Below are positions 46,640 to 57,549 of a DNA stretch of 64,000 bases, piece after piece (positions within the stretch are counted from its first letter, which is position 1; each line of letters begins with the position of its first letter). Made by a program: the position numbers and the translations under genes. Origin of the DNA: Chrysaora quinquecirrha (taxonomy: Eukaryota; Cnidaria; Scyphozoa; Semaeostomeae; Pelagiidae). The stretch covers positions 4,827,399 to 4,891,398 of the forward strand of contig JACTAT010000035.1 of the NCBI GenBank assembly GCA_014526335.1, written 5' to 3'. The notes beneath the pieces were generated by a model. That model saw only the letters and a program-made list of their open reading frames with translations. It was not told where the DNA came from and made no database searches.

Positions 46640-46790
46640 GCTGTTCAATGTCATTCACAATTATGCAATGATGTATTGTATAAAGAAAGCTACAGTATCT
46701 CGACCAAAAATTTGAACACTAATCTCAGCCCTAGTTGCTTATGTATTGACCGGTTGCTTATTTAAAAGAAAGGGTACACAATTCTATATT
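46640..46790. repeat. GTTGCTTAT repeat family, two copies (second at 47755-47845)
   Basis: GTATAAAGAAAGCTACAGTATCTCGACC, then CAGCCCTAGTTGCTTAT and GGTTGCTTATTTAAAAG. The complement recurs at 51990-52075 (AATAAGCAAC...AGGGCTGAGA), and a shortened copy is at 47755-47845. It resembles the TA-flanked MITE family with GCTTAT as its inner word. Confidence 0.5.
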
Positions 46791-46969
46791 GTGAAAGTGT
46801 ATAGAAATATGTTGCTGTTGTTAGCTATAAACTGAATTCTTTTAAAAATTGTATTTCGTTAGAACATTTCATTATTCCACAATTTGGTGCAAATAATTAT
46901 TAACTACCATGTACACTGACTTAATAAAATATATATAAATATATATAAAAAAGCGTGCGTGGTACCTAC

Positions 46970-47019
46970 CTCAGAAAGAATTTGCCTTTCTTCTTCTATC
47001 TTCTATTGGCTGGTCAGGA
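46970..47019 (-). CDS. Possible exon, minus strand
   Basis: Between the acceptor TTCTCTTGCAG and the donor GTAGGT. In the phase set by the donor at 48769 it reads VLTSQ, a TAG stop, then KIEEERQILSE. It may be the last exon of the gene fragment at 48769-49256, or a decayed exon of it. Evidence is weak. Confidence 0.2.
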
Positions 47020-48314
47020 CTGCAAGAGAAATGAAGTGGACAATTCATCGATCTGGTCATTTTTAAGGAAGCACTATATGATGGATTTGCAAATAACTTC
47101 CTAGAAAATGTTAGCCTTTGATTCAGGATTTGGGTGCAAGTATGCGTTGGAATTTCAAAAATTGGAATCTGAGGTCCTGGGATCTATCGAGAGATTCAGA
47201 TTCCCTGTTTCCATTACCTACCCATCACATAAACCACCCATAATTCTGCAAACCACAAATCTTCAGGAAAACCTTCCAATCATTTCAGTTTTTGGCACAT
47301 GCTCTTCACGTAAAATCTTCAACGATTTTCTTGATGACTTTCTAGATGACTTTTTTCTACTATTTATATTGCTAAGTACAGTTTCCACACAAACTTTTCT
47401 GTCAAAATAAGTATTTTCTTCGGTGATGACGTCACCGTGATGACGTCATGATTTGCGTGAAGTTTAGTAAAATCGAACTCACTATAATCGAACTCAATCG
47501 AAAGCTCTAAGTTAGGAGAATACATATATACCCTTATTAACCTCTTTTGATACACCAGTAGATAGTTATTACAGTCAAAAGGCAAAAAGGCCCATTGATG
47601 ACGTCATCGAAAAGTCCACCTTCCAGTCAAAATTTCACAGCGCCCATCTCGGATTTGGAATCAGCGCTATCGATTTACCCAAAATGTGTAATAAAATTCA
47701 AAGTTAGGTTAAAAGTCAGATTGTTATGGAAAATTCCCTGCCTGGATGTGTTGTATGTTGTATAAAGACAACTATCTCAACCAAAAATTTAAACAAAATC
47801 CCAGCCCTAGTTGCTTATTGACAAGTAGCGTATTTAAAAAAGTGTAGCCTGTGTTCAGGCTCAAAAATAATACAAATATTTTGTCACAACTTATTATTTC
47901 TTTCTACTTACTTTTTCGTAAGAGGTCTGGTACTCAGGCTAAAAATCAGCAAAATCTGAGACAAAGGTGGCCCAAAAGTTAAAAAAAACGGTATCGGTAT
48001 TTTTCCACAGGGAAGTTGCGGCCAATACCTACCAATATTTCTATGTTATGTAATATCTTATTGTCTTGAACATTTTATAACATTGTGGAAAATTAAAAAA
48101 AATCCAGTATCCACCGCATTTTCAAGAATTCGTGGATTATATTTCAAAAAAATTTTAGAAATTGTTGCAAAAGTTATGTAACTGGCCAGCGGCATTCAAA
48201 GTGCACAATAGGACAGATACCTCACCAAACCACTAAAATGTAACTGAAAACTTTTTCGGACTACGGTATCATCCCGTTTGTTGCAAGCGGTGCTGCTCTG
48301 AAAAGCTAAGTTGC

Positions 48315-48697
48315 TGCACGCATTTTTTTGTAAGGAAGTTCGGCTCAGGCTCAGTACTGAAAATTCCTTAACTGACGGTCAAATTTGAGTACTCAAAATT
48401 CCTTAGTAATTCCTTAACTTTTTACTTTGTGATTCTTCAAAATATCCAAAGGTCAAGGAAATATAGGTCATAAAGGTGTCAGAAGACGAGTAGAAATGAA
48501 TACTGATTGAAAACCATTGGCGATAAGTATTGCTTGCTCTGTTAATTCAAAACTTAATCTTTTTAATCGAAATGTCAAGTTAAAGAAAAAGTCAGATTCT
48601 TTTGTAGTCTCCTATTCAGTACTAGAAAGTCCTTAAGTTTTTGCCTATCCGGGTGCTACCTTTCTTATAAAGCACTTCATTATAAAAAATACGTGTA
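48315..48697. mobile_element. TA-flanked MITE, 'AAGGAAGT' version
   Basis: The left end GCACGCA-(T)n-GTAAGGAAGT is matched by the right end CACTTCATTATA-(A)n-TACGTGTA. Several AATTCCTTA words lie inside. It belongs to the same family as 1829-2212. Confidence 0.65.
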
Positions 48698-48768
48698 AGA
48701 GGAATGCATTTCTTTTACTTTTGCAATCAAGTTTGCATATTTATAAAAATGCCTAATCTATCCCTTAC

Positions 48769-49256
48769 CTCCAAAATACTTGCCATTCATGTTTGATGCA
48801 TGCACATTTGTCACTGTTGTATATCTAGAAGTGCTGTTCTTTTCCCGCAATGACTGCAAGACCTTTGCATATGCAATCTCTTCTGTTAAAGAGCTGAGTG
48901 GGAGCTGAGATTACCACTGCAGATTTCTACTTCCTTGCCTGGCATTGTCTGTCCTTTATCCACTGTTGAAATATCAGTTTTGCAGAAAACAAAATCTCTT
49001 GTTGCAGCCACGTGAGCACATGTCACGCTGTCAGTGGAGCTAAAGCGGGATTTTCTGTTTGAATGCAAAATCTGAAATTTGACCAGGGAAGGATATTTCC
49101 GTCGTCTCACGCCATGAATCACATGATCTTTTTATGTTGGTTTTGTTTCTCTCTTTCTCTTTTCTCCTGTTTCGTTTTCCGAAGCCTTGTTTTCAATATT
49201 CTCGTCGTTTTGGACCATAGACCGTGATTTTGCGATCATCTCGTCTGCTTCCAATC
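48769..49256 (-). pseudogene. Gene fragment of unknown family beside a hAT insertion
   Basis: One minus-strand frame runs through EMIAKSRSMVQNDENIENKA and GEKRKRETKPT, meets a TAA (49134-49132), and continues as DHVIHGVRRRKYPSLVKFQ...TCAHVAATRDFVFCKTDIS. Near 48890 the frame moves by one base to TEEIAYAKVLQSLREKNSTS and HASNMNGKYFG, ending at a GTAAG donor (48769). One missing T in a CTTT run would explain that shift. The upper end abuts a hAT insertion at 49257. Beyond it, at about 50240, is a TTTTTGCAG acceptor-like site, suggesting the element landed inside an exon. No family is recognised. Confidence 0.35.
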
Positions 49257-50188
49257 CAGGGCATCTTTTAACATACTGAGTGGTGGGGTAATTGCCCCAC
49301 CAGGCCCCATCAGCTGCCCCACCACTGATCGTTGAAATCCCGGTTTCGCCCCACCAGTGATGGGCCCTTTTGACATAGGTATTATGAAAATGTAATTCAA
49401 TTTTTGGAAAGATGGTGCATGATACGCATAAATTACAGAAGGCAGAAAAGTGTTTCACTGATTATCTGTAAGAATATTTATCAGTTTTCGCTGTACAGTA
49501 AAGTAAATAGATATCCATTGGGACTGAGTTCTTTGACTTGCAACAGTTGATGATCGATATCAATGGCGAAAAGCACCATGGTCTTGGAAATCCAAAGTGT
49601 TGTCTTGGAAATCTAAGTGTGTGGTGTACTTTTCTTTTGAAGCGAAGCGATATTTTTAGTTACCAATTTCCGTGTTCTTTTAGAGAGTTACGTACAAGTA
49701 CAACAGATGAATCCACAGGCTCACTCCCCCTAGCTACACCCAGCTTTTTTTCAAGTTTTTTGGGGGTATGATTTTGTTGCTCTGAGCAAAAATACCTAGT
49801 TTAACTTGTTCATTCTACAAGTGCTACTGTCTTTCTTTCTCCAAAAACATAAAAGCTCTTGTGATGGATAGCGAAACGGTGATGTTAAGGTTCAAGTTAT
49901 TTCTGATAACATAGTTTTCGAAAACTAATACGAAAAATCACCAATCTAAGGCAATCTCCAAATGGTGTTTTGGAAAATTTTCTGGGGGAGCATGCCCCCC
50001 TGAGCCCCCTTGATAAACAAACCTCCAGTACACTTTAGCGCAAACACCCTTGTGGTTTTAAGAAATTTCCTTCAAATATGCCCTGTGTCAGGAGAATAAG
50101 TTCACGGGAATCATATTTGTATAGTAAGAAGGCATGGGCCCTTTGAAATTTTTGCCCCAGCAGTCAAAAATCCTTAAAAGATGCCCTG
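49257..50188. mobile_element. Non-autonomous hAT element with 8-bp target duplication
   Basis: It is 932 bp. The ends are CAGGGCATCTTTTAACATAC and, as complement on the right, CAGGGCATCTTTTAAGGATT. It is flanked by perfect TTCCAATC copies (49249-49256 and 50189-50196). A GGTGGGGTAATTGCCCCACC palindrome lies just inside the left end. Each end differs by only one or two bases from one end of the transposase-bearing element at 39125-42312, in opposite orientation. Confidence 0.92.
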
Positions 50189-50196
50189 TTCCAATC

Positions 50197-51184
50197 AACG
50201 CAATATGCAAATTAAAGGGCTTGTTGCATGTTGCTCTGCAAAAAGAAAAACTGCATCAAGGAGGGATCAATTAATGGTTGAAAGTGCCAACTTGTGCGGC
50301 GTGTGTCCTGATACTTATTCTCTGCTTCTGATTCTTTAATTTGATGTCAGATGGAAGAGATCTGAGCCAGGTCGTACGGGCGAGGATAAGAATGAATTGA
50401 GCTTTGCCTACCAAACGGGACAAGCTGGGTTGTTGTTTGAGCTTTGAATCATTGGCAATAAGAGAACAGGTTATAAGGACGGGTTAGGAACCAATCCGCC
50501 TTCAGTCCGCCTCTGGCATCTAAGGCTTGAGCTGGATGCGGCTGGATGCTTGGTTGTAGCTCTTGCGGTTACCAAGTGCTGTCAATGACTAAGTTATGCA
50601 ACAAAGTACTGCCAAACACCGCTAAACACGAGAGGTTTGTTGGCTTTGGATTTAGGCCCATATAAAGATACCTTAACGGTTCTCCTTTACTATATCTTTG
50701 AAGCGCAAAAAGGAGCACTTAACTGATGTCAGTTGAGTGTAATTCATTACAGTATCGATGACTTAATCCGTTCGTGTGCGTGCCGCGCTTACAAAGTATA
50801 CAAACAAAAATAAAATAGGATATATATGAAAAGCTGAAATATCCTCTAACAGAATTTCAATAATCTTGTTTTGCTTTAATTTGCTTGATTAATACTGATT
50901 TGATTTTTCTTAAACTCTATCCTTATAGTTTTATGATATAAACATGATGACTGCACTAAAATCTTTTCTCGCCATGTCACACAAGAAAATTCGATCATCC
51001 GCTTTTGTCGGGCGTGTGTCCGGTGGATATCTAACAACCTTTTGCGTGACCATTTGGCGTTTCCTCGTAGCACGAGCACAGGAATTAACCTACTGGCCTG
51101 GCTTTTCCCCTGTATCCTGCAAGCTGATTGGTGTTTATTAAAATACAATGCCAACTCAGCGCTACTTTCTGACTAGACTTATTA
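50197..51184. other. Intergenic, no gene supported
   Basis: Apart from an acceptor-like TTTTTGCAG on the minus strand near 50240, no exon is convincing. The sequence is mixed, with no repeat family recognised. Confidence 0.35.
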
Positions 51185-51290
51185 CCTTCCTCAACAGCTA
51201 CAACAACATACAGCTGTTTCCTCAGAGTGGGGTGGAGCTGGGTGGTGGAGTGCGGAGGAGCGTAGACTACGACGAATGTAATAAGTATAC
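51185..51290. repeat. CATACAGCTGTTT dispersed repeat
   Basis: CTACAACAACATACAGCTGT, then CCTCAGAG, GTAGACTACGACGAATGTAA and TAAGT. It parallels the repeat at about 38165-38255. Confidence 0.55.
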
Positions 51291-51424
51291 TTTCTGACTG
51301 GTGCTTTTCGATCCGCATCTTGGCATAAATTCCGCCTTAGTCAATTGTTTCGGTCTGTTTCTGCCGTTTATACTCTGAGGAGTGTCAGACGAAAACTGTT
51401 TCTGGCAATAACTCCTCAAAGATT

Positions 51425-51650
51425 ATTCAAACAATATTTGTCAAACATTTAGAATATGATTGTCAAGCATAATGTTTCATTGCTTGGAGCTTGGCCACGT
51501 CGTAAAACATTGCTCAAAATGCTCGTCAGACAATTTTTCTTTCGTCAAACAATTTCTGCAATCGTCAAAACAATGTTTGATCTTTGGCCTTGACTCCAAA
51601 GGCCCTGGCCTAACGTTCAAGCATTGTTGGTTGAACAGGACATGTTTGGC
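51425..51650. repeat. TTTGTCAAACATTT / GGCCCTGGCC family element
   Basis: ATATTTGTCAAACATTTAG, GGCCACGTCGTAAAACATTG, AACAATGTTTGATCTTTGG and AAAGGCCCTGGCCTAACG. It shares words and end sequence with 2651, 9588 and 23083. Confidence 0.55.
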
Positions 51651-51989
51651 TGCACTTGGATTTGAGGCTAATCACAACATCAGCCGTAGATTTGACCAAC
51701 ATGCATCAGCTATTGACAACAACAACTACTCTTTAATTTCAGAAAAACTTCCAAATTTCCTCAATAAAAACATTCTCATAAGATAAAAACAAAAGTCTGC
51801 TAGGTCATTGCGGTGCGGAAGCCTAAGCGTCGACGTACGGAAGCCTCCGAAGCGTCGGACCTCTCCTAAGTTCGACTGCACCCATCGTTTGAAACGAGCG
51901 TCGAGGATAAGCGAATTAATATGTATGGTTTCTGTGATGGTCCCGCATTTGTCAAAGCTATTGTAAAACTAACAAAAAACAAGGTTTAA

Positions 51990-52474
51990 TACACTCTTTT
52001 TTTTTAATAAGCAACTGTTCAATAAGCAACCAGGGCTGAGATTGTGCTAAAATTTCCGGTGAAATAGCTTTCTTTATACGAGGGTCAAGATGGGGGTTTA
52101 ATGTTAAGTGTTATTGGACAAATTTATGAACTGTTAAGTGTTCTAGAAGCAAAAATTTTACAGTTAACTGTTTTATCAAATTTTATAGAGATTTAAGAGT
52201 TACAAAGTATGTTTCATCATTTTCTTCTTTATTATCGTCATCATCATCATCAATGATGGTAGAATCATAATCATCATTATCATTATCATTGTCACTATCA
52301 TCATCAGTCACCAACCCTACCACCACCATCATCATCATCATCATCATAATCTTCATCGTTTCGTCGTCATCATCATAATCGTCAATCAATCAAGGTATCA
52401 TTGTCATCGTCATAATCATGATGATCGAAACCATGATCATGATTATCAGTATCATCATCATCATCATCATCATT

Positions 52475-52538
<64 letters not shown>

Positions 52539-52851
52539 ATATCATCATCAATATGAAGGTAATTTATCAAAACTATCATCACGATCGTGACCATCATCAT
52601 GCATCGGTGGACAAAATCATGAAAATGTTAGTCAGCAACCTCAAAAAGAAAAAAATGTGGCAGGATTTTGTAAAACCAAGTCATTTTCCTTTCATAAATG
52701 GTGGGTTTACTGTGCCGTGGCACCACTATCTGCTGCACAAATAATTTAACTGTTAGATGTTTTTCGGCTTAATTTTTATGTTAAATGTTATTTCATGAAA
52801 TCTTTTGAAGTTAACTGTTTTGTTGACCCCCCCATCTGGACCCTCTCATAC
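51990..52851. mobile_element. TIR element(s) around an ATC microsatellite
   Basis: TACACTC-(T)n-AATAAGCAAC at 51990 is the left end of a TA-type MITE. From 52076, ATACGAGGGTCAAGATGGGG opens a second inverted repeat matched by the complement near 52851 (TATGAGAGGGTCCAGATGGG). Next to each end are TTAAGTG/TTAACTG words (GTTAAGTGTT on the left, AACTGTTTTG on the right). No coding frame is seen. Confidence 0.55.
52210..52600. repeat. (ATC)n microsatellite
   Basis: Long ATC/TCA runs, purest at about 52450-52540, with ATT and ATA interruptions. The Asp-rich and Ile-rich frames over it are repeat artefacts. Confidence 0.97.
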
Positions 52852-52859
52852 TGTACACC

Positions 52860-55127
52860 CTTGCAAACTTGTCAGTTACATTGAGACGCCAGAAAAGAGC
52901 CAAAATAAGAGGTTTTAGGGGGTACCAGGCATTCTGTGACGGCTGAAATCCTAGATATGTTAAGCATAGACCAAATTGAACAGAATTCAACTTCAGTCAC
53001 GTTGTCCTTGACTCTGAAAAATCAAATAGGTGATTTACTATTCCCCCGGTATGGGCCTAAATCCGAGCCAAAATCATGATCACGCTAACTACGATCTTGT
53101 TTTGCATAATTGCCATATGCCTTGGCACGCCTACTTGAATATTAGAATCTGCTTCCAATAACGCTCTTTACTCTGAATCAGGTTTGGCTGGTTTAACCAT
53201 GCGTCCAAATATGGCTAAGAAGAAAGCGTGCTGCAAACAAACAGAGTCCACTGATTTTCTAACAGCCTCGAGCCCACGATAATGAATCGAGACCGAGACC
53301 GTGGCGGAGACATGTGCGCTGAGGAAATTGTTAATGACATCATCAAAATTGAGGAGAACAATGATTTGTCTATAATTTGTTCCTGAATTACTCCGAATTA
53401 TCTCTTGGTTTCTTTTGCGTAAGCATTGCGCAGGTACTCAAAGATACGACGAAATCTCTTTCTCTTGCGTGCGTTCACGAGTTGCAGGAATGCAAGTCTG
53501 CAAGACCGCTGAAGCACGCGCAAAAATGGATTTTCATGTTTTGACGCGCGCTCATAGTAAAACGGAGAAATTTTGCTGTCAAACTCACACCGTCACCAAC
53601 AAAAGACTATTGTTTTATTAGCCATGCATGATGCTGCAGTCTGGATGCTTTGGGAGGGGGCTTTGGGATTTCACGGGTTGCAGGTTTGACCGATTTCGCC
53701 ATCGGAGCTCGGGTTTCGGGTATTGTAGTAAAAATGTGCAGGTTCTCGGGTTTTAAATCTAATCTAAATTTATTTAACCACGGTAACCCCGTCAGTCCTA
53801 AAGGATTGCTTTTCAGGGGGGCCGTGTTTCACATATAAACCTGACAAAGGATATCAAAGTGTAAAATTCATAAAAAGTTGTTGAAACTAAGGTCATCCGG
53901 ATTTTCGGGTCAAGGTCATGATACCTTTGGGGGGTTTTGAATTTTGATACCCCAAAAGCCCGTCCTTTGGCTGTGTGCCTGGATCTGTAGATGGTAGATC
54001 AAGATTTCAATATCATGCATCAGATCGGGCATCACATTTTCGTTTGGCATTTGACATTTTCGCTGTTGCCTGTTTTTTTTTCAAGACTTTTCGGTGTGAA
54101 TTGTCAAACAACAGAATTCTGCAAGTTATAGAAAGGGCTATTGGGGGAGGGGGCATCATTGAGCATCATTCTCAAGAAATCCTTTTCTGTTGATGACAAT
54201 GAGAATCCCCTAGAAATCGCAATGCATTCATTTACGCATTATTGGAGAGTGAAATGCTGGTTGCTGCACTGCTGCACTGCAAAGCGATCAGATCTCAGAG
54301 CGGTTTCGAGGCTTAAGGGACAGCGGCTGACTTATCTTGATTCACATATAAGCCCAATATTAGCGGTTTGAATTTACGAAAAGACGAGACAAAAGTTTTT
54401 GCCGCGATGACCTCTTGGTTATTATATTTATTCAGGGATCACCCTCCGTTTCAGATGTATCATGTCAGAGCCTTCACAGTTGATCTTCTGATCCCAAAGG
54501 TGTTGCAATCGACGAACATCTGAAAACGAATGTCTTCGAAATTTGCTCATCAAAACGTATTATTATGTACCTTATGTTGTCCAAAATTGAATCAAGTATT
54601 CTTAGATCATTCAGTGTTAGCAACCTGCGTCAATTTCTGTGTTTTATCGCTTGAAGCGACGCACACTTTAAGCCAAACCTCAACGTTCTGCTCGTGGGAA
54701 AAAGTCGTTCTTTTGTCTTAGCGAACAAAAGGAGGAAATTTTTTGCGGATTGCTAACTACAATCTCCTTATAGCCTTTTGTCTGTCGTCAATTGCAGGGC
54801 ACGCGCGGAACAATACATTAATATTAAACTATTGCCTCGACGATCGCAGTAGCCAATCACATTCGGCCATTCCCACGGGGTCTTGGTACCTTTTTCACTC
54901 TCACACGACTGGCATAAGAGAGCTGTCATGTTTTGTCATTCAAGAACGGGGGTTGAAAATTTATAAGCATAAATTACGAAAAGGGAAATGTTGGCCTCAG
55001 TATTGTTGTTCATTTGAGAAAGGAGAACTGTGGGGTTTCGAAATCCCCATTTTTCTACAGCGCTTAAGTTTTTAAGCATTCGTTTAAAGGTATTCTTATC
55101 AAAAAGTCAGGGAGACAGAGAGCGACA
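52860..55127. other. Upstream region of the Hes-type gene, no gene seen
   Basis: Many short frames but none with splice support or family resemblance. It should contain the promoter of the bHLH gene starting at 55128; no individual regulatory site is claimed. Confidence 0.4.
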
Positions 55128-56159
55128 ATGGAGCAAGAGAAACCATCTGAATCGCCTCCAAAAAAGGTACACTTGTTTTGTCTTTTTTTTTACAGTTTGC
55201 AACTTTCCCATGCACACGCGTCGCGTTGTCTATAAATGTGCAGCCGCAACGTTTTGGAATGATGCCTCCTCGTTCAACATTGCATTTAGCCATTACACTT
55301 GTTCATGCAGTTGTATACAGCTGTACGGGTATCAGCTGGAAACTTCTAGGTAAGTAGAAAACTTTCAAAAATCGCAACACTGCCAGACTTCGCGTCAAAA
55401 AAAGGAAACGTTTGGTGATCGCGCTTTTATACTGCAGTTGGGTCCAAGCTGCTTGTTGCTGCGATGTTTGGTATCATGGCCAAAATAGCCAGTACAATTC
55501 ATCAACTCAATGTAAGAACTCTTATTTGAGCAACATACCTACTACAGTACAAAACGTTGTCACTCCATGCAGACTGCGGCACGTTTGCATGGATGGACAT
55601 TTCACAAGACGGCAACAACGCAAGGAGAACGCAAATACCGCTGAATATATAACTGAGGGATGCGGTACCCACAAGCGCCCTTTGCAGCTTCAAACAACGC
55701 TTTAAACTTCGTGTTTGCTTTAATACTGAGGATTTTCTAGCATCCTACTAATTCCGCTGCTATAACAGTATAAGGAGATCAAATATTTCTGAAACATTTT
55801 CGTTAATATTCATCGCGTTCATGTAGCGTTATTAGATAAGCAGATATTCTAAGAAAACTACGAATTCTGTGTATCAGAGTTCAGAAATACCAAGCGTAGC
55901 ATGAGCTCCTAGTCTTTCCCAGTTATTTGATAACTGTTTAGAAGCGAGGAAAATTGAGAAGAGCGGCAGCGGGCGGGCACACGCAGAAGCGTGTACCGAT
56001 TCTGACTGATTTAAATCCCCTACTGGTCCTATTTCTAAAACCAATAATACAAATCTTTTGCAGTCTAACAAGCCACAGATGGAGAAAAAGAGAAGGGAAA
56101 GGATAAATAACAGCCTCAATGAACTGAAATCTCTGGTTTTAGGAGCCATGAAGAAAGAC
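55128..56159 (+). CDS. HES: Hes/Hairy-type bHLH repressor, first two exons
   Basis: Exon 1 (55128-55166) encodes MEQEKPSESPPKK and ends at a GTACAC donor. Exon 2 (56064-56159), after a TTTTGCAG acceptor, encodes SNKPQMEKKRRERINNSLNE followed by LKSLVLGAMKKD, and ends at a GTAAGT donor. This is the basic region, helix 1 and the start of the loop of a Hes protein, including the family-defining Pro in the basic region (KPQMEKKRRERIN). The exon border after KKD is the same as in vertebrate HES genes. Hes proteins bind N/E-boxes as dimers, recruit Groucho through a C-terminal WRPW and are usually Notch targets. Helix 2, the Orange domain and WRPW were not found in the following 7.8 kb, so the remaining exons are beyond the window, displaced or lost. 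Confidence 0.85.
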
Positions 56160-56866
56160 GTAAGTTAAACGTTGATTTTCCTCCATTTTGTGTTCAGCGG
56201 ATTGTTTCTCGAAGCTCTTGAAGCGCTTTCAGAAGTAAAGTTTGATTTTTTCCAGTTATTTCTAACGCATTTTTAAAATATAATTTCATGTATCCTTTTG
56301 CTGTTGCTGCTATAAAGCATTGTTGGCCATTATTTAAAGTTGGTGCCTTTGCATTACAGCATGACTGCGGAGAAACAGCAAAGCGAGTTTTTCGGCCCAG
56401 TTTTCCAGTTGCAAGGGCCTAAGCTTTTACATCGCTAAATGCATTTCGGAGAATCGTTACTTTGTCCTCTCCTGCATGCTACACCATCGCAAGAAAGGAG
56501 CGTTTACTCATTGCTCACTCTAAACGGGCCTTTTTATATGAATTTCGACATTTCCCTCAAAACAACACTGCACAGCACTGGTATTAAAACTATTTCAAGG
56601 GGTGCAGCGCTTTAGAAAGAAGTGCGTTTTTCCATTCGTTCCATTCATTTCTTTAAAAGTTAAAAATCAATCTCATAGCTAGTTTTAGTTTCAACTGTTA
56701 GAGCAGAACATCGGGCTATAGGCCCTCTGTTTTCAAGATAATTTTACGTAGCTAAGCCTTTATCAAGTCCTTCAAAAGTTGGTGGGATAGATTCATAGGG
56801 GGAAATGATTTAGACGCTTCAGATTTGACTATGCATTGCTTTGGCCTACGTACCTATCTTAAACTA

Positions 56867-57135
56867 TGGCTAAACTAGGAAACTTCTTGTCGCGCGCGAC
56901 ACTGTATTCGGCACGTCTCCCAGGGTGGATACACATGCTAGTGACAAGCGAGCAACATGTGCCCTGAGTCATTTGCATGTCGCAGAGACAAGAAATGTTT
57001 CTGTTGTCTCACAGAAACATTTGCGTGGCTCTTGCTACAAATTTTATCGCGCGCTACAAAGTTTCCGAGGTGGCTAAACTGGGAGACGCCGAGGGGACAT
57101 CAATGTCGCGCGCGACATTTCTCCTAGTTTAGCCA
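56867..57135. mobile_element. 269-bp MITE with CGCGCG palindromes
   Basis: The left end TGGCTAAACTAGGAAAC continues to TTGTCGCGCGCGACA. The right end, ATGTCGCGCGCGACAT followed by CTCCTAGTTTAGCCA, is its complement. It is CpG-rich compared with its surroundings. It lies downstream of the second Hes exon, probably in its intron. Confidence 0.8.
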
Positions 57136-57514
57136 GGCCTTTACTCTAGTACAGTGTGTAGAGTAAGAGGACAAAAGCATCGACAACAATAGGCCACTCT
57201 TTGCCACCATTTTAAGTTGGGCTTTTCCACACTTTTATCCGAAAGCTATAGCTTCTGGAAATTTCTCAGGAACTTTTTAACAACGAAAGGAATTCTCAGT
57301 GATAAATAAGTTAATTCGAGAAAAGTTAAACAATGTTCTTTGGGAACGAATTCTTTTTGGCCTAAGTGCTTTGACAAAGCTCATTAGCATAGCAGCTAGA
57401 CCTTTGTATTCTCTTCCTCTTCTATCGACTTTTCATGACCAGAAGTATTCATGCTTTGCGGTTTGCTGCATAAAGCATCTCGTCCCAGGCCTTCACAGAA
57501 CTTTCGCGTCAATG

Positions 57515-57549
<35 letters not shown>

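Noticed and set aside
52183..52744. Poly-Asp and poly-Ile frames
   Set aside because: ATC trinucleotide repeat.
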